This document shows, piece by piece, positions 31,409-39,535 of a stretch of DNA of 40,675 bases (position 1 is its first letter; each line of letters begins with the position of its first letter). Origin of the DNA: Candidatus Neomarinimicrobiota bacterium (GTDB lineage Bacteria; Fidelibacterota; UBA8477; JABMPR01); NCBI GenBank assembly GCA_034716895.1, contig JAYEKW010000085.1:1-40675 (forward strand), given 5' to 3'. The position numbers and the translations under genes were made by a program. The notes below the pieces were generated by a model. That model was not told the origin of the DNA. It saw only the letters and a list, made by a program, of their open reading frames with translations, and ran no database searches.

Positions 31409-32125
31409 CTAATTTGCAGGCCAGGCTGGTGGTTGACCTATCCCCTCTGGTACAGGGTCTTCGTCCTGGGACTGCAAGGCGATCCAGGTAATAATGGTCA
31501 TAACACCTACACTGCTGAGAAAAAGTCGAATTTCCGACTCTTTGATCCAGAGCTGCCATTTTTTCAACTCCTGATCTTCAAACAAACCTGGAGGTGCTGT
31601 CTGGTCAAAAATAGACCAAACTGCTTTCCGTACTTCCTGTTCAGCCTGCAGTTTTTGATCTGCAAGGGCGAATGTGGTAGTCCTTGCGGTCTCAGGGGTT
31701 TGTAAACTGTAAACAGATAGTGCTAATTGTCTATCGGTTGGAGTATCGGTCAGTTCCCAGATAAGTAAATCAGTCACCTCAAGATCAGTTGCATAAAGCA
31801 TAAAGCAGCTATCGGTAAGACACAGGCTATCATTTTCAAAGATCAAGGCCTGCTCAATTGGATCTTGAATTAGTGAAACGAGGTCATATTTAGTGATCTC
31901 AGCAGTAAGGATCGAATCGATGTTTATGGAAGGGATAACCGGACTTGTTCCCCTAACAATGGACATTACTGCAAATGTTTCCTCGATATTTTCACTAAAC
32001 AGCACTGAATCCAGATTAACCAGGTCCGTGGTGGTAGAATCAGAAAGGGAAACTATATTGCTGGTTGTGAGATCCTGAGCCCATGAAACTGTCAGATATA
32101 GAAGTATACAAACAAATATTCTCAT
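31409..32125 (-). CDS. Exported protein with one C-terminal membrane helix, partner of the giant surface protein
   Basis: A 238-residue protein with a signal peptide (MRIFVCILLYLTVSWAQ). The ectodomain is Ser/Thr/Asp-rich with one close cysteine pair in DSLCLTDSCFM (about 101-107). A basic helix (QELKKWQLWIKESEIRLF) leads to a single membrane segment (LSSVGVMTIITWIALQ, about 203-218) and a short tail ending QPPAWPAN. I do not recognise the family. The ATG overlaps the stop of the 2342-residue gene by 4 nt (ATGA), so both are translated from one mRNA. A membrane-anchor or assembly role for the giant is inference. Confidence 0.68.
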   Translation of the reverse strand: MRIFVCILLYLTVSWAQDLTTSNIVSLSDSTTTDLVNLDSVLFSENIEETFAVMSIVRGTSPVIPSINIDSILTAEITKYDLVSLIQDPIEQALIFENDSLCLTDSCFMLYATDLEVTDLLIWELTDTPTDRQLALSVYSLQTPETARTTTFALADQKLQAEQEVRKAVWSIFDQTAPPGLFEDQELKKWQLWIKESEIRLFLSSVGVMTIITWIALQSQDEDPVPEGIGQPPAWPAN

Positions 32126-35100
32126 CGGACTAATACCAACTTTCTAGTTGCCTGAAATCGTTGACCATTCCCCACCGGATCCAACATGATCCGATAAAAA
32201 TATATGCCAGAACTAAGTGATTTCCCCTGGTCGTTCAAACCTGACCAGGTGGCAGTGTAGGTCCCCATATCCCGTGTTTCATCAATCAGCGAGTGTACCA
32301 GGCGCCCCCTGATATCATAGATATCAAGCATCACTCTGGCCGGTTCCCTCAGACTGAACCCGATCTGAGTCGTGCCATTGAAGGGATTGGGATAATTAGC
32401 AGCCAGATCATTGCGTTCAGGAATGAAGCTCAACAACTTCTCAATTTGTTCAAATACCTGGTCAGATGGTCCACTGAGCAACTCATAGATGATGGGATAG
32501 TTTGCTGAAACATGCACCGGTTCCAGATCCAGATCCGAGTTAATCTCAAACCATTTCCGCTGCCGGGTATCCAACCCAACAATTACATGTCCTGTTGGCA
32601 GTTGACCATCCAGGATCAAGTCTATCTTTACATCCCGAAGGTCCTGCCCTACAGCCAGTTGCATAGACCATTGCTCAATTGTCTCACTGGCAGGTCTAAT
32701 GTCAGCCGCGAAGTGATTCAAGTTTGAATGGATCTTATTATTGAGTATGCTAACCCTGAGATAATCATCCCATACTGGTGGCTCAACTTGATCATATTTA
32801 TCTCGTTGAGCAGATGCTCCCAGACTTTGGCCGATCAGATTATCCAGATCAGAGAGAACCCCATTGGTGGCACTTATGTGTAGTCGCCAACTATCTGGAG
32901 GTCCATTAGATTTTGGCAAATTCTCCTGATCCCGGTGAGGATTTAAGTGGAGAAACTCCACGGTATCAGCCCAATTAAAGAGAGCATAGGCTGCCCAGGG
33001 TTTCAAGGTATCAGATTGAACCAGCCACCCTTCTCCATCATGATTTCCATAAGCATAGGGTCCGCTAAAGCGGTTTGAATCAATGTTACAAGTGATGGGA
33101 AAATTATAAGGTGAGCTAAACAAATTCCAACCAGGCTCCATTTCAAGCTCTACCCCAGTCAAATCAATGGAGCTTCCAGAACCGAGAACCAGATCGACCG
33201 GATCAGTCAAACGATGCTGAAACCAGTATCCCTGTCCCAGTTCAATGGTATCCGGTGTCTGCCAGTGCTCACCATCCCAATCATACAGCCGCCAACTTTG
33301 TTCGCCATGACTTTCACCCAGCGGTTCTTCCAGAACCTGGACCAGATCGGTTTCATCCTGCCTGGAAGGAATCGATACAAGTCTCCATTTGCCTGGGAGG
33401 ATTCCCTGGGGATAAGCAGGTGAGGTTGTAGTGGTCATGCTCAGACTGCCGGCATCAAATTTTACGGGGATTGATCGGGTATCAATAATTACACTATTTC
33501 CCTGAATATCAACAGCTTCAGCATGATAGCTCAAGCCCGTTTCAGCGACGGAAACAGCTGGGATCTCTGCTGCCCAAACCTGGGACCGTGTAATATTGTG
33601 CATTGGTACAGAGTCCATTTGACTGCTACCCCCGCTCTGATAGAAGAGCATGGCAGAGACAGGGATGTAGTACTCAGGAAAGGTGATCTCCAGGGCAATG
33701 GACTCCCCAACGCTCTGTGGCGTATTGCCAAAATCTGTGGAAACTACCTCTGCAATAACATTTACTCTGACACTAAGCGTATCCCATTCCGAGAATAGTT
33801 CACCATCAAAGACCCTCAACGATATTAAATAGTCGGTTGCCAGAGTGACCTGAGGGAGCAGTATTGTCGCAATGGCAGTAGTGGACTGTTGGAAAATGAG
33901 TTCCTGGGGTACCAGCCATTCGTATGATAGGGAATCACCATCAATATCATAAGAACCACCACCATCTATGTTAATGGTAGAGCCTGACAGGTATTCCAGG
34001 TCATCACCTGCCAGGGCAATGGGAGCATCATTAACATTTTGGATAACAAGCCCAAGGTCCAGGGTATCAGCGGCCTGATGAATATCAGAAACGATAAGCT
34101 GGATACTCAGCTCCCCCACATCAGCATTTTCGGGTGTTCCACTCAGGATGGCCATTGATGATGAGAGAGTCAGCCAATTTGGGTTATCATTTACAAAATA
34201 GCTCAAGCTATCGCCATCAATATCGATGGCCATTAAGTCATAGGTAAACAGGACTCCCTGTTGAGCTGTATCCTGGGCGCTGCTGGTAAAAACCGGGGCA
34301 TCATTTACATTTTGGACCGTCACCTGTAAATTGAGAGTATCAGAGGCTGATTCCGGGTCAAACACGAACAATGGAATTGAATATTCGCCTACATGAGCAT
34401 TTTCAGGGGTGCCACTAAGCATGTTGGTTGAACCCAGACTCAACCAATCAGGCAATTCACCGACCACATAGGTCAAGCTGTCTCCATCGAGGTCAACAGC
34501 AGTAACAATGTATTCGAACAGGAGGTCCTGGTGGGCTGTTGCCAATGCTGGACTGGTAAAGTGGGGCGCATCGTTGACGTCTCCCACCGCAATACTAAAG
34601 TCTTGAACAACAGGCGAATTCAGGCTCAAAGGATCTGCAACTGTGGTTTGTACCTGATGGTGCCCCACATCAGAATCACCGGGGGTACCAAACAACAGGT
34701 CCAGCCCATCAAAACTGAGCCAGTCCGGCAGTATGGTGGTATTGAACAGCACTGAATCACCATCAATATCAAGGGCAGTCATGTGATACTGGTAAAGCAC
34801 ATCCTGCTGGACCGTTAACTGGGGTGTACTTGTGAAAACAGGAAGGTCATTCACATTCTCCACAATGAGGTCCAATTCCAGTGTATCCCTTGCCAGTCCG
34901 AGATCTGAAACAATTGCGACGATATGATATTCACCAACATTTTCATTGAGCGGGGTTCCGGATAGGGTGTGGATCGAATCAAAGCTTAACCAATCCGGCA
35001 ATTCAGCGACTTGATAGCTTAAACTATCATTTGCATCTACATCGCTTGCAGTTAACTCAAAAATAAAAGGAATATCCTGAATGGCAGTGTCCAGATTCAA

Positions 35101-38100
35101 GCTGGTGAAATTCGGCCGGTCATTGGTATTAAGCACATCGATACTGAATTCCTGCCAGATCAGCGAATCTATTTCAGTCGTATCTGCCAAGGTAATCCGA
35201 ACCTGGTGGAGTCCAACATGGTCATTGGCCGGTGTACCACTAAGTTGGTTCAACCCGTCAAAACTGAGCCATTCCGGCAAATCTACAGCCTCAAATACCA
35301 GAGAATCACCCTCAACATCCGTGGCGCTTATTTGATACTGATAAGTGGCATCCTCCAGTACTGTCAACTCAGGGGTGCTGACAAATTCAGGCAAATCATT
35401 GAGGGGCATAATCTGGAGGTGAACTGTTGCTGTATCGGAGTAGAGTTCTCCATCAAAGGCTACATATTTCAGGGAATCGAGTCCATTGAAGTTGAGAATA
35501 GGTTGATATAATAGATCTATAAATGTACCATTCTCAGGAGCCTGGGTGAGGGTAAAAGTCAGCTCATCAAGCTCTATATCAAAACCTGAAAAAGTGATCT
35601 CCAAACTACTATCTTCATCAAGACTCAGGGTTTGCGTAAGGGCCTGCGGGGCATCATTGACGGGAAGCACACTAAATTGAATATTCTGAAAAGCATTCAA
35701 GGCTGAGTTGTCAATCCGCTGTACTTCAAGATTGAGAGTTTCAGATCCAAACCAATTCTCATCTGGGATAAGGACACTTAACTGATGGGCTTCATTGATG
35801 GTAGGCTGAAGACTTTCATCACTTGACACATACCAGTTAACCTCCTCTGGTTCAGGGAATTGCAGATAGTCATCTAATGAGATTATGGTGAAGTTTCCCC
35901 CCTCATCAATTTCTTGATCAGAAATAGTCAGAAAGCTTGGAGATGTTTGGGGTAAGACCGTGAAATAGACCTGGGTTGAATCCAGATATTCATTCGGCGT
36001 GTTCACATCTCGGGCAAAGATTTTAATGACTTCTGTGCCGGTCCATTCAGGATAGGCATGGGAAGGCAACAGGATCGATTCTGTTAAAAATTCTAAATTT
36101 AGATTTTGGGCTGTGAGCAATTCAGGGTCATCCGGTGACCCAATAACTGCATTGCTCATAAACGTGTAATTCTCATGGATGATCAAGGTATCCTGGCGGT
36201 CAGCATCATAAATTCTGAGTTCAAGTTCCTCATCATTTGTGTTTCCATAGATGGTCAGGAAGTATAGTGAATTTTCACCAACAACAACTGGTTCAGCCAG
36301 ACCATGGCAATCATCTCCTGAAAAGACAGCCAGAATATTCTGGGATGAAACAGAAGGTACACTGCGCAGGGTAAGCATGGCAGTTAAGGACATATTATGT
36401 TCAAAATCTGCAGGATTCACGACCCAGTCAGGGCTCCCAATTGGTTCCAACGCGGTTGCGTATGAATATGACCAGGCAATTTGATCCCCGTCCTGCTCTA
36501 AAAGGAATTGGGATAAATCCAGGGACAGGAACTCACCACCAATACCAATGGTATCGTTGGGAATCATGGAAATCTCTGGAGCATGATCTACAGGAATGAC
36601 TGTAAATATTGCTGAATCACTGGAGAAGAGCTCATTTGCGGTGACATCAGTTACGATAAAGGTAAGGGTCTCATTCCCCACCCACTGGTCATCAACGACT
36701 GAAACAGTTACTGTCAGATCAGGATTAATCAGAGCTGATAGATTTGTTTCTCCTTCAATTGACCACACCAGGTCATCGCCATCAAGTTCTGTCAAGTGGT
36801 CATTCAGATCGAAGCTGGCAAAACTGCTACCGAGTTCAATCAACTGATCAGGTATGCTACTCACCAGGGGTGTATGATCCTCTAAAATGGTAAATGAAAC
36901 CAAAGTAGAATCGGCAAACTGGTTCTCAGTCCCCATATCCCGGGCAGTAAACCAAACATTCTCAGTTCCGGACCAGATGGGATCCAGAGCAGATATTTCA
37001 ACTTCATCACTGGCATTGATGTTTAACTGGATGAATCCAGCAGTCATTGAGTAGGGTGTTTCAGGGGCTCCGACTGATGTGGCAGGCTCAAAGAAAATTG
37101 TTTCCAATATGGGCATATCCAGAGCTATCGCTCCATCATAAAGTCGGAAGTTAAGCCCTTCCCCACTCCCATTGGCATAAATGGTCAGGAAAAATAACCA
37201 CTCCTCACCAAAAGCAACTGGCGTAACAAACCCACGACATTCTTCACCGACAAAAGCAGCTAATGAATAGTTATTATGAACCAGGTCAAGTCCACGACTG
37301 CTTACACTTGCCGTAAGGGTCATATCTGATTCATAGTCAGCAGCATTAACATACCAGCTTGGTATTGGGTCTGTTTCAAGGGGGGTATCAAAACCATAGG
37401 ACCACTGGATTGAATGTCCATCTACTTCAGTTAGATAATCATTTAAAATGATATCTGAGAAATCACCACCATTCCCAATCAGCTGATTGGGGATATCACT
37501 CACAACTGGTGCATGATCGATAGGTAAAATCGTAAAAACTACTGTATCTGAACTACTGAATTGATTGTCATTGTCATCAGTCACAGTAAAAATAACTGTT
37601 TCACTTCCGGTCCACTCTTCATCAAGTGGTGTTACGCTGACCAAAAACTGAAAGTCAAAATCTACAAAAAGATTCTCATCACCGGAAATAGACCAAATGA
37701 CTTCATCCCCATCCAATTCAAGGAGAAAATGATCAAGATCAAAAATGGTGAAGGATTGCCCCAGCTCAACAGTCTGATCACTAATACCAGAGACCAGAGG
37801 CGTATGATCTGGAAGAATGGTAAAGCTGGTACTCGCTGAATCGCTATAGGAATTGAGTGTGCCTATATCCTGAGCAAAGAATTGAATCGTTTCTGTACCG
37901 GTCCAAGTGGGGTCTACCACAGTTAAAGATGCTTGATTGTTTGAATTGATATGAGAAATGATGTATCCAGCTTGCAGTTCAACCGGCACTTCGGGGCTGC
38001 CGATTGCTGTACCGGTTTGAAACTGAATTTGTTCCAGAATGGGTAGGTCAAGTTGACTGCTCGCATCATAGAGTCTTAGATCAAGGGTTTCGCCATCGCT

Positions 38101-39150
38101 ATTGGCATAAATGGTTAAAAAGAAGGTCAACTCACCCAGGGCTAACACTGGGTTAACAACACCGCGACATTCATCATCGACAAACGCAGCGAGTTGGTAA
38201 TGTTCTGTGAGTACTTCTGCTCCACGGCTGCTTACCATTGCTGTGAGGCTCATGGTTCTGTTGTAGTCAGCAGGTTCGAGACTCCAGACAGGCACTGGAT
38301 CTGTCGCTCCAGATGCCAAAAAGGCCAGGGACCAGCCAATGGAATCGCCATCTTGTTCAATGAGATAGTCAGCCAGATCAATCGTTGCGAATGAACCACC
38401 ATTGCCAATGGTTTGAGCTGGAATAGCAGAAATCTCAGGGGGATGATCCATGGGTAGTATGGTAAACAGGGCTGTATCCTGACCAGCATACGCAGAATCT
38501 GTCTGGTCAGTAGCCGTAAAGAAGAGTGAATCAGTCCCGATCCATTCGTTGTCGATTGCTGCAATAGTTACGACATTGTCTATATCGAGGGAAACTGAAA
38601 GATTTGGACTGTTTGTACTGCTCCAGGTGACCATATCGTCATCTAGCTCAGTCAAATGATTATCAAGGTCAAAGCTGGTGAATAAACCACCTATTTCAAT
38701 GACTTGATCAGAGATACCTGTTACAATCGGGGCGTGATCAAAAAACACGATTGCATTTAATCCATACGGTTCAGTGGGAGTTCCGTATTCAGCGCCAGGA
38801 ATAAAGTCAATTGATTCGTTAACAGTAATAACGGTATCCAGGACAGCAATATAAGTTTTAAGTGTGAGTACTTCAGTGTTCTGATTAGAATACATCGTGA
38901 GAAAAAAGAGTTGCTGCTCCCCCATGGTTACAGGGGAAACTACACCACGACATTCTTCACCAACGAAAGCGCCTAGAATATCATTGGGGTCCGTAGTGGG
39001 CACATGATCAATATGGAGAATAGCAGTCATGTTCGCTGAATTTTGATAGTCAGCAGGGATTACATCCCAAGTAGGAATTTCACGTGTAAAGACCTGGCCA
39101 ACCAGGACAAGCTGGAGGATGAGTATCAGAATTAAAGCTCTTCTATTCAC
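32122..39150 (-). CDS. Giant multidomain surface protein (2342 aa) with Ig/cadherin-like repeats and NYPNPFN sorting domain
   Basis: GTG start with GGGGA about 9 nt upstream and signal peptide 1-22. Residues 26-137: a stand-alone module centred on AFVGEECRGVV. Residues 138-1067: three super-repeats of exactly 310 residues, each a 97-residue Ig-like domain followed by a 213-residue domain that carries the same module inside it. Residues 1068-1164: one more 97-residue Ig-like domain. 1165-1250: a VCBS/cadherin-type domain (NDAPQALTQTLSLDEDSS). 1251-1706: five dystroglycan-type cadherin (He_PIG) repeats of 90-92 residues with LPDWLSF, LSGTP and calcium-type DxDGDSL motifs. 1707-1800: PKD-like. 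1900-2240: domains with GWNLFSSP phrases. 2248-2342: sorting domain with ANYPNPFNGTTQIGFSL and SSGIYFYR. Probably exported by a type IX-like system and displayed on the surface, acting in adhesion or polymer binding. Confidence 0.88.
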   Translation of the reverse strand: MNRRALILILILQLVLVGQVFTREIPTWDVIPADYQNSANMTAILHIDHVPTTDPNDILGAFVGEECRGVVSPVTMGEQQLFFLTMYSNQNTEVLTLKTYIAVLDTVITVNESIDFIPGAEYGTPTEPYGLNAIVFFDHAPIVTGISDQVIEIGGLFTSFDLDNHLTELDDDMVTWSSTNSPNLSVSLDIDNVVTIAAIDNEWIGTDSLFFTATDQTDSAYAGQDTALFTILPMDHPPEISAIPAQTIGNGGSFATIDLADYLIEQDGDSIGWSLAFLASGATDPVPVWSLEPADYNRTMSLTAMVSSRGAEVLTEHYQLAAFVDDECRGVVNPVLALGELTFFLTIYANSDGETLDLRLYDASSQLDLPILEQIQFQTGTAIGSPEVPVELQAGYIISHINSNNQASLTVVDPTWTGTETIQFFAQDIGTLNSYSDSASTSFTILPDHTPLVSGISDQTVELGQSFTIFDLDHFLLELDGDEVIWSISGDENLFVDFDFQFLVSVTPLDEEWTGSETVIFTVTDDNDNQFSSSDTVVFTILPIDHAPVVSDIPNQLIGNGGDFSDIILNDYLTEVDGHSIQWSYGFDTPLETDPIPSWYVNAADYESDMTLTASVSSRGLDLVHNNYSLAAFVGEECRGFVTPVAFGEEWLFFLTIYANGSGEGLNFRLYDGAIALDMPILETIFFEPATSVGAPETPYSMTAGFIQLNINASDEVEISALDPIWSGTENVWFTARDMGTENQFADSTLVSFTILEDHTPLVSSIPDQLIELGSSFASFDLNDHLTELDGDDLVWSIEGETNLSALINPDLTVTVSVVDDQWVGNETLTFIVTDVTANELFSSDSAIFTVIPVDHAPEISMIPNDTIGIGGEFLSLDLSQFLLEQDGDQIAWSYSYATALEPIGSPDWVVNPADFEHNMSLTAMLTLRSVPSVSSQNILAVFSGDDCHGLAEPVVVGENSLYFLTIYGNTNDEELELRIYDADRQDTLIIHENYTFMSNAVIGSPDDPELLTAQNLNLEFLTESILLPSHAYPEWTGTEVIKIFARDVNTPNEYLDSTQVYFTVLPQTSPSFLTISDQEIDEGGNFTIISLDDYLQFPEPEEVNWYVSSDESLQPTINEAHQLSVLIPDENWFGSETLNLEVQRIDNSALNAFQNIQFSVLPVNDAPQALTQTLSLDEDSSLEITFSGFDIELDELTFTLTQAPENGTFIDLLYQPILNFNGLDSLKYVAFDGELYSDTATVHLQIMPLNDLPEFVSTPELTVLEDATYQYQISATDVEGDSLVFEAVDLPEWLSFDGLNQLSGTPANDHVGLHQVRITLADTTEIDSLIWQEFSIDVLNTNDRPNFTSLNLDTAIQDIPFIFELTASDVDANDSLSYQVAELPDWLSFDSIHTLSGTPLNENVGEYHIVAIVSDLGLARDTLELDLIVENVNDLPVFTSTPQLTVQQDVLYQYHMTALDIDGDSVLFNTTILPDWLSFDGLDLLFGTPGDSDVGHHQVQTTVADPLSLNSPVVQDFSIAVGDVNDAPHFTSPALATAHQDLLFEYIVTAVDLDGDSLTYVVGELPDWLSLGSTNMLSGTPENAHVGEYSIPLFVFDPESASDTLNLQVTVQNVNDAPVFTSSAQDTAQQGVLFTYDLMAIDIDGDSLSYFVNDNPNWLTLSSSMAILSGTPENADVGELSIQLIVSDIHQAADTLDLGLVIQNVNDAPIALAGDDLEYLSGSTINIDGGGSYDIDGDSLSYEWLVPQELIFQQSTTAIATILLPQVTLATDYLISLRVFDGELFSEWDTLSVRVNVIAEVVSTDFGNTPQSVGESIALEITFPEYYIPVSAMLFYQSGGSSQMDSVPMHNITRSQVWAAEIPAVSVAETGLSYHAEAVDIQGNSVIIDTRSIPVKFDAGSLSMTTTTSPAYPQGILPGKWRLVSIPSRQDETDLVQVLEEPLGESHGEQSWRLYDWDGEHWQTPDTIELGQGYWFQHRLTDPVDLVLGSGSSIDLTGVELEMEPGWNLFSSPYNFPITCNIDSNRFSGPYAYGNHDGEGWLVQSDTLKPWAAYALFNWADTVEFLHLNPHRDQENLPKSNGPPDSWRLHISATNGVLSDLDNLIGQSLGASAQRDKYDQVEPPVWDDYLRVSILNNKIHSNLNHFAADIRPASETIEQWSMQLAVGQDLRDVKIDLILDGQLPTGHVIVGLDTRQRKWFEINSDLDLEPVHVSANYPIIYELLSGPSDQVFEQIEKLLSFIPERNDLAANYPNPFNGTTQIGFSLREPARVMLDIYDIRGRLVHSLIDETRDMGTYTATWSGLNDQGKSLSSGIYFYRIMLDPVGNGQRFQATRKLVLVR
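34033..35400 (-). repeat. Five tandem dystroglycan-type cadherin-like repeats in the giant gene
   Basis: Protein residues 1251-1706 divide at ND(L/R/A)P(E/N/V/H)F boundaries located at 1251, 1343, 1434, 1526 and 1616, with the array ending at 1707. Unit lengths are 92, 91, 92, 90 and 91 residues. Each has a mid-unit LP(E/D)WLSF-type phrase and an LSGTP or LFGTP turn. Residues DVEGDSL, DLDGDSL and DIDGDSL suggest calcium sites. The DNA copies are diverged, so this is an old expansion. Confidence 0.85.
35949..38739 (-). repeat. Three 930-bp super-repeats encoding nested Ig-like domains
   Basis: Boundaries at DHAPIV (138), DHTPLV (448), DHTPLV (758) and the corresponding position at 1068 give three units of 310 residues each. 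Inside each, a second boundary (DHPPEI 235, DHAPVV 545, DHAPEI 855) splits it 97 + 213. The excess of 116 residues in the long half matches the size of the CRG module (copy at 26-137 is 112 residues). The module sits after the W-S position of the domain, and the domain resumes at D(P)xW(T/S)GTE. Confidence 0.85.
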
Positions 39151-39350
39151 TCGTATTTTCCCCTATGATAAATTCTTCGAATTGTTGATTGCTAATACGT
39201 TTAAAACTATTCACTTGAGCATGATATTTCTGACGCATTATCCTAATACTTTTGGGACCTTGTAATATTAATTAAAGCGCATTCTTTGTAAAGTCTTATA
39301 TGTGATAATATTTATCTTTATTCTTCTCTTTTAAACCGGCCCCTCGGTAC
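39151..39350. promoter_or_regulatory. Upstream region of the giant surface protein gene
   Basis: AT-rich DNA upstream of the GTG at 39150; GGGGA about 9 nt away is the ribosome binding site. A promoter for the two-gene unit should be here, but no clear hexamer pair stands out. There is no gene in this stretch. Confidence 0.35.
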
Positions 39351-39450
39351 GATTCTGGCAAAAGCACCAGAATCACTCAGGGACCTTTCCCTTAATGGTT
39401 GAGGCAAAAGCACCAGAATCATCCTTCGGTAAACTCAGGAACCACTCGGG
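39351..39450. repeat. Hairpin repeat GATTCTGG-CAAAAGCA-CCAGAATC with partial second copy
   Basis: GATTCTGG (39351-39358) and CCAGAATC (39367-39374) are perfect 8-bp arms around CAAAAGCA. The tail GGCAAAAGCACCAGAATCA recurs at about 39403-39421, and CACTCAGGGACC / CACTCGGGGACC are repeated after each. The same design (GATCCTGAC / GTCAGGATC around AAAAGC) lies in the opposite orientation inside 39473-39535. Confidence 0.7.
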
Positions 39451-39472
39451 GACCTCTAAAACACAAGGGACT

Positions 39473-39535
39473 GATATTCGCTCACCGAGTGATCCTGACG
39501 CTTTTGTCAGGATCGTATTGAGGTGAGCGAATATC
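39473..39535. repeat. 63-bp nested palindrome abutting a stop codon
   Basis: Outer arms GATATTCGCTCACC (39473-39486) and GGTGAGCGAATATC (39522-39535) are a perfect 14-bp inverted repeat. Inner arms GATCCTGAC (39491-39499) and GTCAGGATC (39506-39514) are a perfect 9-bp inverted repeat with loop GCTTTT. The right outer arm ends on the stop codon of the partial gene. It may act as a transcription end or mRNA-stabilising hairpin for that gene; there is no U-tract. Confidence 0.85.

Noticed and set aside
35949-38739. CRISPR-like or satellite DNA because of regular repeats
   Set aside because: The periodicity is of protein domains with diverged DNA inside one open reading frame; no short identical repeats with unique spacers were seen.
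32122-39150. Assembly artefact generating the giant ORF
   Set aside because: The units are too diverged at DNA level to come from misassembled identical reads, and the frame is intact from signal peptide to sorting domain.
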